From Streptomyces hyaluromycini (lineage in GTDB: Bacteria; Actinomycetota; Actinomycetes; Streptomycetales; Streptomycetaceae): DNA of 64,000 nt. The translations under genes and the position numbers were made by a program. The first letter of the stretch is position 1. Every line of letters begins with the position of its first letter. This document shows positions 25,258 through 33,693 of this stretch, piece after piece. The stretch covers positions 1,058,384-1,122,383 of the forward strand of contig NZ_BCFL01000017.1 of NCBI RefSeq assembly GCF_002217755.1, given 5' to 3'. A model generated the notes under the pieces. The model worked only from the letters and a program-made list of their open reading frames with translations. It did not search any database and had not been told where the DNA came from.

Positions 25258-25908
25258 CTATGCGGTCGCAACGCCCAGGAAGCGCAGCACCGCCAGGACG
25301 CGGCGGTGGTCGGCGTCGGCCTTGGGCAGGTCGAGCTTGGTGAAGATGCTGTTGATGTGCTTGGCGACCGCGCTCTCGCTCACCACCAGCTCGGCGGCGA
25401 TGCCGGAGTTGGACCGGCCGCCCGCCATCAGCTCCAGCACCTCCCGCTCGCGCGGCGTCAGCCGGTCGAGCGGATCGCTGTGCCGGCGCACCAGCAGCTG
25501 CGCGACGACCTGCGGGTCGAGCGCGGTGCCGCCGGCCGCCACCCGGCGTACCGCCTCGGCGAACTCCTCGACGTCGGCGACCCGCTGCTTGAGCAGATAG
25601 CCGACGCCCGAGGTGTTGGCGGCGAGCAGATCGGCCGCGTACCGCTCCTCTACGTACTGCGACAGCAGGAGCACGGCGGTACGCGGGTACTGGCGGCGGA
25701 TCACCAGCGCGGCGCGCACTCCCTCGTCGGTGAAGCCGGGCGGCATGCGCACGTCGACCACGGCGATGTCGGGCCGGTGCTCCTCGACGGCCGCCAGCAG
25801 CCCTTCTGCGTCGGCGACTTGCGCGCACATCTCGAAGCCGGCCGCCTCCAGCACCTTGACCACACCGATGCGCAGCAAGAGGGAATCCTCGGCGATCACG
25901 GCGCGCAC
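25258..25908 (-). CDS. NarL/LuxR response regulator (island TCS)
   Basis: A 216-residue response regulator. The receiver domain starts MRAVIAEDSLLLR; the phosphoacceptor Asp is in AVVDVRMPP near residue 52, then LLLSQYVE and GVGYLLKQRV. The LuxR-type HTH is DRLTPREREVLELMAGGRSNSGIAAELVVSESAVAKHINSIFTKL. It lies downstream of its kinase with a 13-base overlap. It is closely similar along its whole length to the regulator at 33684 just outside the island, so the two systems are paralogues. Targets may include the divergent membrane protein/methyltransferase pair. Confidence 0.94.
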   Translation of the reverse strand: MRAVIAEDSLLLRIGVVKVLEAAGFEMCAQVADAEGLLAAVEEHRPDIAVVDVRMPPGFTDEGVRAALVIRRQYPRTAVLLLSQYVEERYAADLLAANTSGVGYLLKQRVADVEEFAEAVRRVAAGGTALDPQVVAQLLVRRHSDPLDRLTPREREVLELMAGGRSNSGIAAELVVSESAVAKHINSIFTKLDLPKADADHRRVLAVLRFLGVATA

Positions 25909-27179
25909 GGCAGCTCCACGGTGATGACGGTCGGCCCCCCGGCGGGGCTGCGGCAGGAAAACGTGCCGTCGACGGACGCGACGCGCTTGGCGAGCCCGGC
26001 GAGCCCGGTGCCGCCGGCCGCCGCGAGATCCGCGCCGCCCGCTCCGTCGTCCGCGACGACCACCAGCAGTGTCTCCCCGATCCGGTCCACGGTCACGTCC
26101 GCCCGGGTCGCCTGGGCGTGTTTGACCATGTTCGTCAGGGCTTCGGAGACCACGAAGTACGCGACGGCCTCGACCGTGGGTGAGGGGCGCTGCGGCAGGT
26201 CCACCGCCACGCGCACCGGGATCGGGAGGCGGGCGGCGACCCCGGACAGCGCGGCGTCGAGGCCGCGGTCCTCAAGGACGGCCGGATGCAGACCGCGCAC
26301 CAGGTTGTTCAGCTCGGCGATCGCCTCCTTCGCCTCGCGGTGCGCCTCGTCGATCACCTTGCGGGCGTCCTCCGGCAGGTCGCCGAGGGTGGACCTGGCC
26401 AGGCCCAGGTTGACGGCGAGTGAGACGAGGCGCTGCTGCGCGCCGTCGTGCAGGTCGCGCTCGATCCGCCGCCGCTCGGCGTCGGCGGCGTCGAGCACGC
26501 CGGCCCGGCTCTCGGCGAGGTCGGCGACCCGGCGGGCCAGCTTCTCCGTGCGGCTGGGGCCGAGCAGGACCTCGGCCGCCCGGGTCTCCAGCCGCACCAG
26601 AGCGCCGGTCAGCCGGGGCCCGAGGAACAGCAGGGCGAGACCGCCGGCGGTGATGTACGCGGCCTGCGTGGTGTACCCGACGTCGGTGACCCGCCATTGC
26701 GAGGGCAGCGCCCAGATCCACACGTAGAGGGAGGCGGCCACGAGAGCGACGGCCCAGACGGCGAGGACGGCGAGGTCCAGGACAGCGAGCAGTGGACCCG
26801 CCACGGCGTGGTAGCAGACCTGCCGCCACAAGGCCCGCGTGGTCAGCCGGCGCACCGCCGACTTCCAGTTGCGTCCCGGCCCGGGTACGGCGGGGCGCGG
26901 GAGGTCCTTGCCGACGAGCGCCCGGTAGCGCCGCCGCTGCCCGACGGTCAGCAGGGGTGTCACCGCGAGCGTGAGCAGCACGGGCAGCGCCACGAGCGTG
27001 AGCAGCACGGGCAGCGGAGTCACGGCCGGCACCAACGCCGCCAGCGTGCCGACCAGCCAGAGCCACAGTGGCACCACGGCGAGGTGGAGCGGCAGGCCGG
27101 CGGCGACGAGCGCGGTCCGGTGTCCCGCCCTGCGGAACGGCCGGCCCGGCACCAGCTGCAGCCACGTCGTGAGTTGCAT
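25896..27179 (-). CDS. NarL-type sensor histidine kinase (island TCS)
   Basis: A 427-residue membrane kinase. The N-terminal 220 residues have about five to six hydrophobic segments and no obvious extracellular domain. The HisKA_3 phosphoacceptor is ERDLHDGAQQRL near residue 246, followed by IDEAHREAKEAIAELNNLVRGLHP. The HATPase domain has EALTNMVKHAQ and DDGAGGADLAAAGGTGLAGL. Overlap with the regulator gene shows they are co-translated. A 33-base piece of this gene (AIAELNNLVRG) recurs in opposite orientation at 28631. Confidence 0.93.
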   Translation of the reverse strand: MQLTTWLQLVPGRPFRRAGHRTALVAAGLPLHLAVVPLWLWLVGTLAALVPAVTPLPVLLTLVALPVLLTLAVTPLLTVGQRRRYRALVGKDLPRPAVPGPGRNWKSAVRRLTTRALWRQVCYHAVAGPLLAVLDLAVLAVWAVALVAASLYVWIWALPSQWRVTDVGYTTQAAYITAGGLALLFLGPRLTGALVRLETRAAEVLLGPSRTEKLARRVADLAESRAGVLDAADAERRRIERDLHDGAQQRLVSLAVNLGLARSTLGDLPEDARKVIDEAHREAKEAIAELNNLVRGLHPAVLEDRGLDAALSGVAARLPIPVRVAVDLPQRPSPTVEAVAYFVVSEALTNMVKHAQATRADVTVDRIGETLLVVVADDGAGGADLAAAGGTGLAGLAKRVASVDGTFSCRSPAGGPTVITVELPCAP

Positions 27180-27350
27180 GCGTCAAACGGTAAAGCCGCA
27201 GGCCATCCCCGTGCCATGACGCTCCCGCCCGGTTCGGGGGTGCACTTGTCTCCACCCCGGGTCGGAACCCTGCGTGACTGACGGCGCCCTGGTGTGCGGC
27301 GGAGGGTGGAGCACGTGAAGGGGAGAGCCGGCGGGGAGCGGGGGAAGACG

Positions 27351-27842
27351 ATGCGTCAACTGGGCTTGTGCGATGAGGAAGTGGCCAGCGCCGTGGCCAG
27401 CGCCGAGGACTTCGGCCGCGCCGAGGTCATCCCGCTCCACGAAGAGGCGGAGGAACCGCGCCCGGCGCGGGGCATGCGGCGGGCCGGGTGGCTGCTGGTC
27501 GCCTGCGGGCTCGCCCTGCTGCCGTGGCTGTACGTGCTGGCCACCGGCCTGCCGGCCACCGCGACCGCGGCGCACTGGCCGGTCGCCTGGGTCGGGCTCG
27601 ACGCGCTGGAGGCGCTCGGCCTGATCGCCACCGGCCTCCTCGCCGCCCGCGGCGACCGGCGGCACGCCCTGGCAGCCGCCGCGACTGCGACGCTGCTTGC
27701 GGTGGACGCCTGGTTCGACACCACGACCGCGGCCCCGGGCGGCGACTTCGCCACCGCGGTCGCCATGGCGCTCGGCGCCGAGCTGCCGCTCGCCACGCTG
27801 TGCGGCCGGCTGGCGCTGCGGGCGCTGAGCCGGCCCGCGTGA
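27351..27842 (+). CDS. small multi-pass membrane protein
   Basis: A 163-residue protein from ATG 27351 (MRQLGLCDEEVASAVASAEDFGRAEVIPLHEE), preceded by GGAGCGGGGGAAG; a GTG start upstream would add 19 residues. Four hydrophobic helices follow residue 45 (GWLLVACGLALLPWLYVLATGL; WVGLDALEALGLIATGLLAA; ALAAAATATLLAVDAWFDT; AVAMALGAELPLATL). It is divergent from the kinase and upstream of the methyltransferase. Its function is unknown. Confidence 0.8.
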   Translation: MRQLGLCDEEVASAVASAEDFGRAEVIPLHEEAEEPRPARGMRRAGWLLVACGLALLPWLYVLATGLPATATAAHWPVAWVGLDALEALGLIATGLLAARGDRRHALAAAATATLLAVDAWFDTTTAAPGGDFATAVAMALGAELPLATLCGRLALRALSRPA

Positions 27843-27895
27843 CGCCGACCGCCCGACTACGTACCACGGACCGAATCGATCCACCGGAGAACACC

Positions 27896-28612
27896 ATGCA
27901 CCGCATCACCACCGCCCCCGTCGCCCTGATCCCGGCCCGGACCCGCTGGGCGGTCGCCGCCGGCGCGGGCGCCGCGTTGGCCGCCGCCTGGTGGCTGGGC
28001 GACACGGCGCCCTATCCGTACGCCCAACGCGGCCTGCTCGACGTGCCGTTGCCGTTCCTGACCGCCGACCGGATGGACGCCGTACTGCGGCTGCGGCCGG
28101 GGGAGCGGATCCTGGAGATCGGCCCGGGGACCGGACTGCAGTCGCTGCACGTCGCCCCGCAGCTCGGGCCGGAGGGACGGCTCGATGTGCTCGACATCCA
28201 GCAGGAGATGCTCGACCACGTGATGTGCCGCGCGGAGCGCGACGGCCTGGCGACGATCACGCCCACCCGCTCGGACGCACGTGAACTGCCCTACGCCGAC
28301 GGGGCATTCGACGCCATATACGCCGTGACCGCGCTCGGCGAGATCCCCGAGCCGGATCGGGTACTGCGCGAGGCGGCACGGGTGCTGGCACCAGGCGGGC
28401 GACTGGTGATCGGCGAGTTCTTCGACCGGCACTGGATCCCCTTCGGCCGGCTGCACCGGCTCGCCGACGCCGCCGGCCTCCACCTGACCGAGCGCCGCGG
28501 CCCAAGCCCGGCATACCTCGCCCGCTTCCGACCCTGCGGAGCCCACGCGCCCGTTCGCCAGGGCGAGCACCTCGCCGACGGCGACCGGGAAAGCGACGAC
28601 GGGAAAGCGTGA
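27896..28612 (+). CDS. class I SAM-dependent methyltransferase, membrane-anchored
   Basis: A 238-residue protein with GGAGA before ATG 27896. An N-terminal hydrophobic segment (WAVAAGAGAALAAAWWLG) may anchor it in the membrane. The Rossmann core keeps motif I ILEIGPGTGLQSLHVA, then LDVLDIQQEML, the RSDARELPYADGAFDAIYAVTALGEIPE loop and the APGGRLVIGEFF motif of UbiE-type enzymes. The substrate is unknown. It follows the small membrane protein by 53 bases and is likely co-transcribed with it and controlled by the divergent two-component system. Confidence 0.88.
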   Translation: MHRITTAPVALIPARTRWAVAAGAGAALAAAWWLGDTAPYPYAQRGLLDVPLPFLTADRMDAVLRLRPGERILEIGPGTGLQSLHVAPQLGPEGRLDVLDIQQEMLDHVMCRAERDGLATITPTRSDARELPYADGAFDAIYAVTALGEIPEPDRVLREAARVLAPGGRLVIGEFFDRHWIPFGRLHRLADAAGLHLTERRGPSPAYLARFRPCGAHAPVRQGEHLADGDRESDDGKA

Positions 28613-28630
28613 GCACCACACGTAGGGACC

Positions 28631-28663
28631 GCGATCACCGAGCTGAACAACCTGGTGCGCGGT
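28631..28663 (+). pseudogene. 33-bp fragment of a sensor-kinase gene
   Basis: This encodes AITELNNLVRG and matches 26292-26324 of the island kinase with one mismatch, in inverted orientation. It is followed at once by a stop codon. It brackets the membrane protein/methyltransferase pair together with the kinase gene. The stretch 28664-28775 shows no gene. Confidence 0.7.
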
Positions 28664-28775
28664 AGGCCGCTCCAAGAGGCGAGCGGGCTCCGCCCCAACC
28701 GCGGCCAGCCACGAAAACCGCGGCGCCCCCACGAGGTGGGAGGGGAGTCCTGTGGCTTCTGCTGCGTGAATCCGG

Positions 28776-29117
28776 TCATCGATTGCGCTGGGCTCCTCTC
28801 CGGCAGCAAGCCCGGGCGGCGGCCATAACGCGAATGCGTCCAGCAGCCTCGCGGAGTTCTGCGAGTGGGCCTGTGGTGGTGCAGTGCCGACCGGCCCATT
28901 CCGCGCGGTTTTCGGCGGTGGTACCCAGCCACAGGTGAGCGGGGCTGGTGTAGCCGTGGGAATCGCAGCGGTGGCAGAAATCTGGTCTTCGGTGCCGCAC
29001 CAACCGAGCTGGGGCATCGCCCCGTGGGCCAGTCGAAATGCGAACAGATGGACGTGGACGGTTGCCCGGCGTGATTCCCCGGGCAGGCTGGCGGCGCGAA
29101 ATACTGGTCGAGATCAC
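28776..29117 (-). pseudogene. possible HNH-endonuclease remnant
   Basis: A 113-residue frame of uncertain start. Its centre, FCHRCDSHGYTSPAHLWLGTTAENRAEWAGRH, resembles the C…NPxHLxLGTxxxN part of phage HNH nucleases. The first Cys pair and the N-terminal half of such a nuclease are not clear. Base composition is GC-poorer than the backbone. It could be a small intact protein of another kind; the call is tentative. Confidence 0.35.
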
Positions 29118-29137
29118 CTATTGATGACGTGCGGTAT

Positions 29138-29890
29138 TCACCGCCAGGCAGGGTTGCGGCTCGGCAACCACGGACCGAACAGAGACTCGTACTCGCCTGC
29201 ATCGCTCGTGAGGACGAAGTCGGGCACCGTCGCTGACACCGCAGCATGCAGGCGGGCCAACAGAGACGGGACGGCGCCGAGTTCCAAGCCCAGCGCACGA
29301 GCGACCGTTACTCGATCCGCGTCCGTCTCGGGCTCGTTCGCAAGCTCGTCATAACGAAGGTGATCGACGGTGGTTCGCATGACCGTCAGATCGCCGGATC
29401 CCGAGAACTTTAGGCAATCCCACCAGGACGGCAGCCCAACCGTGATCTCCAACGCTTCGGCCAGGCTGCTGCCGATCAGACCAGCCTGTCCTTCGGAGCT
29501 GGCATAGAGCACAGGGCGGTCCTTGCCGCCCTCACCGCAGAGGAAGAACGTTCCGCCCGTGTAGTCGCCTGCGATGCCCTCCAAGGCGATCCCGGACGAA
29601 AGGCGAATGTGCTCGCCGGGATCGCTGCGTGAGAGATCAAACTCGCAGACACGCCAGAGTACCTCGGCGAGACCGAAGTCCCGCCGGATCGAGTCGAGGA
29701 TTGCCTCATCACGAGTCACCCGGCGGGTGATAGCAGTGAAATCAACCCCGGCGATTTGCCCGCCCGCTGGGGCTCTGACAGGGATCGTTCCGGGGTCTTC
29801 AGCTCCACGACAACTGCTTGCTCGCCGGCCGCTCTCCAAGTCCTGGCAAGTTTGGGCAAGTTCCTGGCTCGGCAGCCCGGTCACGGGCAA
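29138..29890 (-). CDS. possible SUKH/SMI1-like protein
   Basis: A 250-residue frame; the N-terminal 40 residues are poor, so the true start is probably nearer GVDFTAITRRVTRDEAIL. The middle reads SGIALEGIAGDYTGGTFFLCGEGGKDRPVLYASSEGQAGLIGSSLAEALEITVGLPSWWDCL. The order 'acidic GD…GG-F/Y-hydrophobic' then 'SLAEALE' recalls SMI1/KNR4 (SUKH) proteins, many of which are immunity proteins in toxin systems. No toxin gene is next to it. Composition differs from the backbone, consistent with acquisition. Confidence 0.5.
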   Translation of the reverse strand: MPVTGLPSQELAQTCQDLESGRRASSCRGAEDPGTIPVRAPAGGQIAGVDFTAITRRVTRDEAILDSIRRDFGLAEVLWRVCEFDLSRSDPGEHIRLSSGIALEGIAGDYTGGTFFLCGEGGKDRPVLYASSEGQAGLIGSSLAEALEITVGLPSWWDCLKFSGSGDLTVMRTTVDHLRYDELANEPETDADRVTVARALGLELGAVPSLLARLHAAVSATVPDFVLTSDAGEYESLFGPWLPSRNPAWR

Positions 29891-29893
29891 GCT
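29845..29893. promoter_or_regulatory. phased direct repeats before module B
   Basis: GGCAAGTT occurs at 29845 and 29855, exactly 10 bases apart, and GGCAAGCT follows at 29886. Module A has two TGTGCAG repeats with the same 10-base phase in its promoter, though the sequence differs. Confidence 0.45.
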
Positions 29894-29932
29894 CTGGCAC
29901 AGAGATCCTTACCGGCATCCGAGGAGGACATC

Positions 29933-30163
29933 ATGGCCCTGCGCAAGCTCGGCAAGGACCCGGAGAGTCCGAGTGGCGGCTCGCCCACCCTCTACCTCGA
30001 CGAGGAGAAGGACAGCTACCTCGTGCAGGGGTGGAAGGTGGAGGACGCCGAGCGTCTCGGGCAGATGGACATCCCGGGCCATGAGTCGGTGGTGGAGATC
30101 CCCCGGCGCATGGTGCAGTTCTTCCTGGAGGTGAAGAAGGATGACGAGGACCCCGACGTTTGA
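29933..30163 (+). CDS. module B small protein (paired with DUF6879)
   Basis: A 76-residue protein from ATG 29933 with a strong GAGGAGGA site. It aligns with the 86-residue protein at 22313 through GKDPES, SPTLYLDEEK, YLVQGWK and IPGHESVVEIPRRMV. The C-terminus is very acidic (KKDDEDPDV). It overlaps the DUF6879 gene by 23 bases, the same arrangement as in module A. Confidence 0.83.
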   Translation: MALRKLGKDPESPSGGSPTLYLDEEKDSYLVQGWKVEDAERLGQMDIPGHESVVEIPRRMVQFFLEVKKDDEDPDV

Positions 30164-30653
30164 GGAGCTGTTCCGCGACTGCCAGAGGACGGCTGTCCAT
30201 CTGGAGATGCGCGACGCCTACATGAAGTCGGACCCGGCCTTCGTCGACTGGAAGGCCGGCATGGTCCTCGACCCCGCCGAGCGCTGGGCCGACTGGCACG
30301 CCATCGTCACGGAGGCGACCTCGCGAGGCGTCGAGGTCCGACGTGCCCGCGTCGTCTCGACACCGGTCAGTGAGTACATCCGCTTCGAGTACGACGTGAC
30401 GGACGGGCTGAACATCGCGGCCGGCGAAGGCGTGCGGTGGCTCTCACGACGCAACGCGACCGACATCGCGCTTCCGGGCAACGACTTCTGGCTGTTCGAC
30501 TCCCACCTCGTGCTCGTCAACCACTTCGACGGCGAGGGCGAGAATATGGAGGTCGAGCTCACGGAAGACCCCGAGGTGGCGAAGCTCTGCGAGGCGGCCT
30601 TCGAGGCCGTGTGGCAGCGTGCGACGCCCCACGCGGCGTTCGATCTGGTCTGA
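30141..30653 (+). CDS. DUF6879-family protein (module B)
   Basis: A 170-residue protein with the same motif series as the copy at 22545: TAVHLEMRDAY, VRRARVVSTPVSEYIRFEYD, NIAAGEGVRWLSRR, IALPGNDFWLFD and NHFDGEG. The two copies differ clearly outside these blocks, so they are old paralogues or were acquired separately and are not a recent duplication. The gene is intact although its partner regulator is destroyed. Confidence 0.85.
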   Translation: MTRTPTFEELFRDCQRTAVHLEMRDAYMKSDPAFVDWKAGMVLDPAERWADWHAIVTEATSRGVEVRRARVVSTPVSEYIRFEYDVTDGLNIAAGEGVRWLSRRNATDIALPGNDFWLFDSHLVLVNHFDGEGENMEVELTEDPEVAKLCEAAFEAVWQRATPHAAFDLV

Positions 30654-30680
30654 CAGCCCGAACGGCACCGTCGCACCGAC

Positions 30681-30797
30681 ATGACATCGCCATCTTCGAG
30701 CGTCCAGGAAGCCCGCAAGGCGCTCGGACAGCGTCTGGCCGAGATCCGAAAAGCGGCCGGACTCACCAAGCGAGCGTTGGCCCAGAGCAAACGGTGG
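30681..30797 (+). pseudogene. truncated XRE regulator (module B)
   Basis: The first 37 residues (SSSVQEARKALGQRLAEIRKAAGLTKRALAQ) match the start of the XRE/DUF5753 protein at 23097. The sequence then breaks off inside the helix-turn-helix and runs into foreign sequence. The rest of the HTH and the whole DUF5753 domain are missing. Confidence 0.8.
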
Positions 30798-30831
30798 GCT
30801 GCGACGCCGGCGGCTGTGTGCCCGGCGTACC

Positions 30832-31200
30832 GGCGTAGGCGCGGACGGCCTCGTCATCAGCAGACTGGCCAGCCACAGCCCTGCCGTCCTCGACGTCACC
30901 TGCTTCAACTCGGACGGCTCGATCGCCACCATGTGCGGCAATGCTCTGCGGTGCTCCGCCTGGGCCGCCCACCGCGATCACGGCTTCCTGCAGATGAGTC
31001 TCCACACGGCCGGCGTGGAGCACGAGTCGGTCGTATCCGACGACTCCGTGTGGGTGACGGCCGAGAACGGCGCGGTCCACCCCCGGCGCTTACAGGCCGT
31101 CATCAACGGCAGACCGATCTGGTGCCGCGTTCCTGGCACGGCTCCGTGCGCGCACGGAAAGCCAATGGGCCACCGAAGATGCGCAGAGGCGGCGGCGTGA
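30832..31200 (+). pseudogene. diaminopimelate epimerase (dapF) fragment
   Basis: In a different frame from the XRE stub this reads GVGADGLVISRLASHS, then VTCFNSDGSIATMCGNALRCSAW. That is the GIGADGL…FNxDGSxxxMCGNxxRCxA block of DapF, including the first catalytic Cys. The N-terminus and the second catalytic Cys region are absent, and the end (from CRVPGTAPC onward) is not recognisable. It is a piece of a biosynthetic gene stranded in the island. The stretch 31201-31738 shows no supported gene. Confidence 0.72.
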
Positions 31201-31738
31201 GGCTGCAGCGGCTCAGTCGGCGCGGTCCCGGAAGCGGTTCCGCCGCCTGTGCCGGATTGTTCTTCTCGTTGCAGTTCCATCGGGCGCTCTGTGGGCCAGG
31301 AGTGAAGATGCAATCTGGGCCGCTGTCGTTCCCTCCTGCCTCGCCGGATTGGGACTGCTTAACACCCTGGGTGACTAGGCGTGTTTAGTGCACTGCACGG
31401 ATGCCGGGCGATCACCTCACGGACTGGATGACGTGATCGCGGGAACGGTTCCTCGTGCAGTGGCGGAGGATGAAGATCAACTGAGGCTTGACGCTACGGC
31501 CACAGACTTCCGTTGACACGACTAGATGCAGGTCGACGCGTACCTACCGGTCGGAACAGTGAGGGTGCGGGACCTGGCGAACGTACTGGTCAGCGCGTCC
31601 TTCTGCGTGAGCGATGCGTGAGCGGACGGAACCGCACAGGCCATCACGGAGAAGACCGGGTCACGAGTCACATCAGTCCTGACCAGGTGGTTTCGGACAC
31701 CGAAGAACCGTCCGGAACCACCCAGCAAGCTTTGGCCA

Positions 31739-31787
31739 GGACTTTTGATCCATTGGTTGTGGGTTCGAGTCCCACACGGCCTACCGA
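31739..31787. repeat. attR (tRNA-Lys 3' half copy)
   Basis: A 49-base copy of the tRNA-Lys 3' half, with G for A in the anticodon loop (CTTTTGA) and no 5' half. It cannot make a tRNA. Confidence 0.9.
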
Positions 31788-31788
31788 G

Positions 31789-31823
31789 GAGCCCCAGCTC
31801 AGACCTCGTCTGGACTGGGGCTC
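31789..31823 (+). terminator. terminator next to attR
   Basis: GAGCCCCAG / CTGGGGCTC stem with an inner CAGAC/GTCTG stem. It is likely the ancestral tRNA-Lys terminator, separated from its gene by the island. Confidence 0.75.
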
Positions 31824-32040
31824 GCGGTGTTTCCCGGGCTTGGAGATCGCTTTTCGGCCCGGTGCCGGCCCGAAGTGCCGCCGACACGATTCGGCCGGCG
31901 GGCCGGAGACCTTCTCGGTGGGGTGGGTGTTTGCCTACCTCAGAAGTAGGTTTCGGCCCATGGCGCTTGCCGGTCCCCTCGCAGCAGCATGATCTCCGGG
32001 TCACAGCGCGTGGCCCGGAAGACGGGACGGGGGGGCGGAT

Positions 32041-33693
32041 ATGTGGCCGTTTCCGGTGGACGGGGCGCCCTGGCCGGGGGGCGTGCTCGTGGCACTGACC
32101 GCGGTCTGTGCCGTGCTGGCCTTCAGGGCGGAACAGGCGCGGGACCGGCCGGTGCGTACCGGGCGACCGGCTGGGCGGATCGGCTGGCCGGTCGTGGCGG
32201 GACTGGTGGGCACGGCCGCGTACGGCAGTGTGCCGGCTCTGCTGCTCGCCCTGCACAACACTGCCGGAACGGGGGGCTACATCGTCACCGTGCCGGATCT
32301 CCAACCCGACGGGCTGCTCGCGGCGGCGCTGCTGATGGCCGGTCTGCTGGCCACCACGCTGCTCCCCTCGGCGCGCGTGCCCGGGCGGTGGGTGCTGCCC
32401 CTGGTCGCAGCGGTGACCGGCGAACTGCTGGAATGGACGTACTGGCTCACGCATGCGCTCACGCGTTCCGCTGTTTCCTACGGCCTGACACCCCTGAATG
32501 TCCTGGTGGGCTGTGTGAGCATCCCGGTGCTCGCCGTCCTCGCCGGTGCTGCGCTGCGCCGGCCGGCGAACGGCAGGCCCGGGCGCCTGGCCGGAGCCGA
32601 TGCGCTCAGGTCCGCGCGCTGGGCCCTGCTGCTGCCCGCCGTGATGGTGATGACCGGTGACCTGCTCGGCCTCGATCTGTGGCGGTCCGCGTCGCCGGGC
32701 ACCGGGATCGGGCCGGCCGTGACGAGTTACCTGGTCGGGCTGGCGCTGCTGGCGGCCGTCGTGGCCGGGCTGGTGCGGTGGCCGAGGGCGGCGGCGGACC
32801 TGGCGGCCCTGGGGCTGGTGGGGATCGGGGCGTACGACGTCGCCCAGAGCGGGTTCGGGCAACACCTGCTGGAGGTGCGGAAGTTCGGCTCGCCGGGCAT
32901 GCCGGCGCCGTCCCTCGACTTCGAGATGGTGGCTCACCATGCGTCGGTCCTCGGCGGCATCCAGGGGGCGGTGCTGCTGGCCCTCGGGCTGTGGCTGCTG
33001 CCGAGGACCGTGCTGGCGGACGCCGGTCGGCTGCTCGGTCGCGGGCCGGACCCGGCGCTGGCCCGGCGGGTGCGGGAGCTGACCGAGACGCGGGCCGATG
33101 CGGTCAGTTCCGCGGCCGCGGAGCTGCGCAGGATCGAGCGGGACCTGCACGACGGCGCACAGGGCCGGCTGGTCACCATCGGGATGAACCTCCGGGTCGC
33201 CGAGGAGATGATCCACAGCGATCCGCACGAGGCCGCCGCACTCGTCGTGGAGGCCCGCGTCGCCTCGGCGGCGGCACTGGAGGAACTGCGCGGTCTGATC
33301 AGAGGGATGCACCCGCCGATGCTGGCCGACCGGGGGCTGGGGGAGGCGGTCCGGGCGCTCGCACTGGACCTGCCCCTGCCGTGCGAGACCGAGATCGATC
33401 TGCCCGAACGGCTCGCCGCCCCGCTGGAGTCGGCCTGCTACTTCGCCGTCGCCGAGGTGGTCACCAACGCCGTCCGGCACGCCTCGGCGCACGGCCTCCA
33501 GATCCGCATGGTCTGGACGGCCGGTCTGCTGCGCATCGAGGTGGTCGACGACGGAGTGGGCGGCGCGGATCCCGCCCGGGGCACCGGGCTGGCCGGGGTG
33601 GAGCGACGGCTGGCGGCCTTCGACGGCATCCTGGCGGTCAGCAGCCCGCCCGGCGGGCCGACGATCGTGGTCATGGAGGTGCCGTGCGCGTAG
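32041..33693 (+). CDS. NarL-type sensor histidine kinase
   Basis: A 550-residue kinase. The first 320 residues hold about eight to nine hydrophobic helices without an extracellular domain. HisKA_3 is ELRRIERDLHDGAQGRLVTIGMNLRVAEEM (His near residue 370), with LRGLIRGMHPPMLADRGLGEA after it. The HATPase domain has AEVVTNAVRHASAHG and VDDGVGGADPARGTGLAGV. It overlaps the response regulator by 10 bases. It lies immediately right of attR, and its regulator closely resembles the one in the island. Confidence 0.92.
   Translation: MWPFPVDGAPWPGGVLVALTAVCAVLAFRAEQARDRPVRTGRPAGRIGWPVVAGLVGTAAYGSVPALLLALHNTAGTGGYIVTVPDLQPDGLLAAALLMAGLLATTLLPSARVPGRWVLPLVAAVTGELLEWTYWLTHALTRSAVSYGLTPLNVLVGCVSIPVLAVLAGAALRRPANGRPGRLAGADALRSARWALLLPAVMVMTGDLLGLDLWRSASPGTGIGPAVTSYLVGLALLAAVVAGLVRWPRAAADLAALGLVGIGAYDVAQSGFGQHLLEVRKFGSPGMPAPSLDFEMVAHHASVLGGIQGAVLLALGLWLLPRTVLADAGRLLGRGPDPALARRVRELTETRADAVSSAAAELRRIERDLHDGAQGRLVTIGMNLRVAEEMIHSDPHEAAALVVEARVASAAALEELRGLIRGMHPPMLADRGLGEAVRALALDLPLPCETEIDLPERLAAPLESACYFAVAEVVTNAVRHASAHGLQIRMVWTAGLLRIEVVDDGVGGADPARGTGLAGVERRLAAFDGILAVSSPPGGPTIVVMEVPCA

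Larger units (their letters stand above)
20897..31787. mobile_element. tRNA-Lys-integrated genomic island (relic)
   Basis: The island is bounded by 49-base direct repeats (20897-20945 and 31739-31787) with one mismatch, the left one being the intact tRNA-Lys 3' half. This is the pattern left by tyrosine-recombinase integration of actinomycete integrative elements or prophages. The cargo is accessory in character: paired DUF6879 modules, DUF6415, phage lysis genes, a two-component system, a methyltransferase, gene fragments and a GC-poorer right third. I found no integrase, excisionase, replication or transfer gene, so it is either decayed or mobilised in trans. Confidence 0.82.

Noticed and set aside
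31526..31621. 31-codon frame ahead of attR
   Set aside because: Too short and without a clear ribosome-binding site; no similarity to an excisionase.
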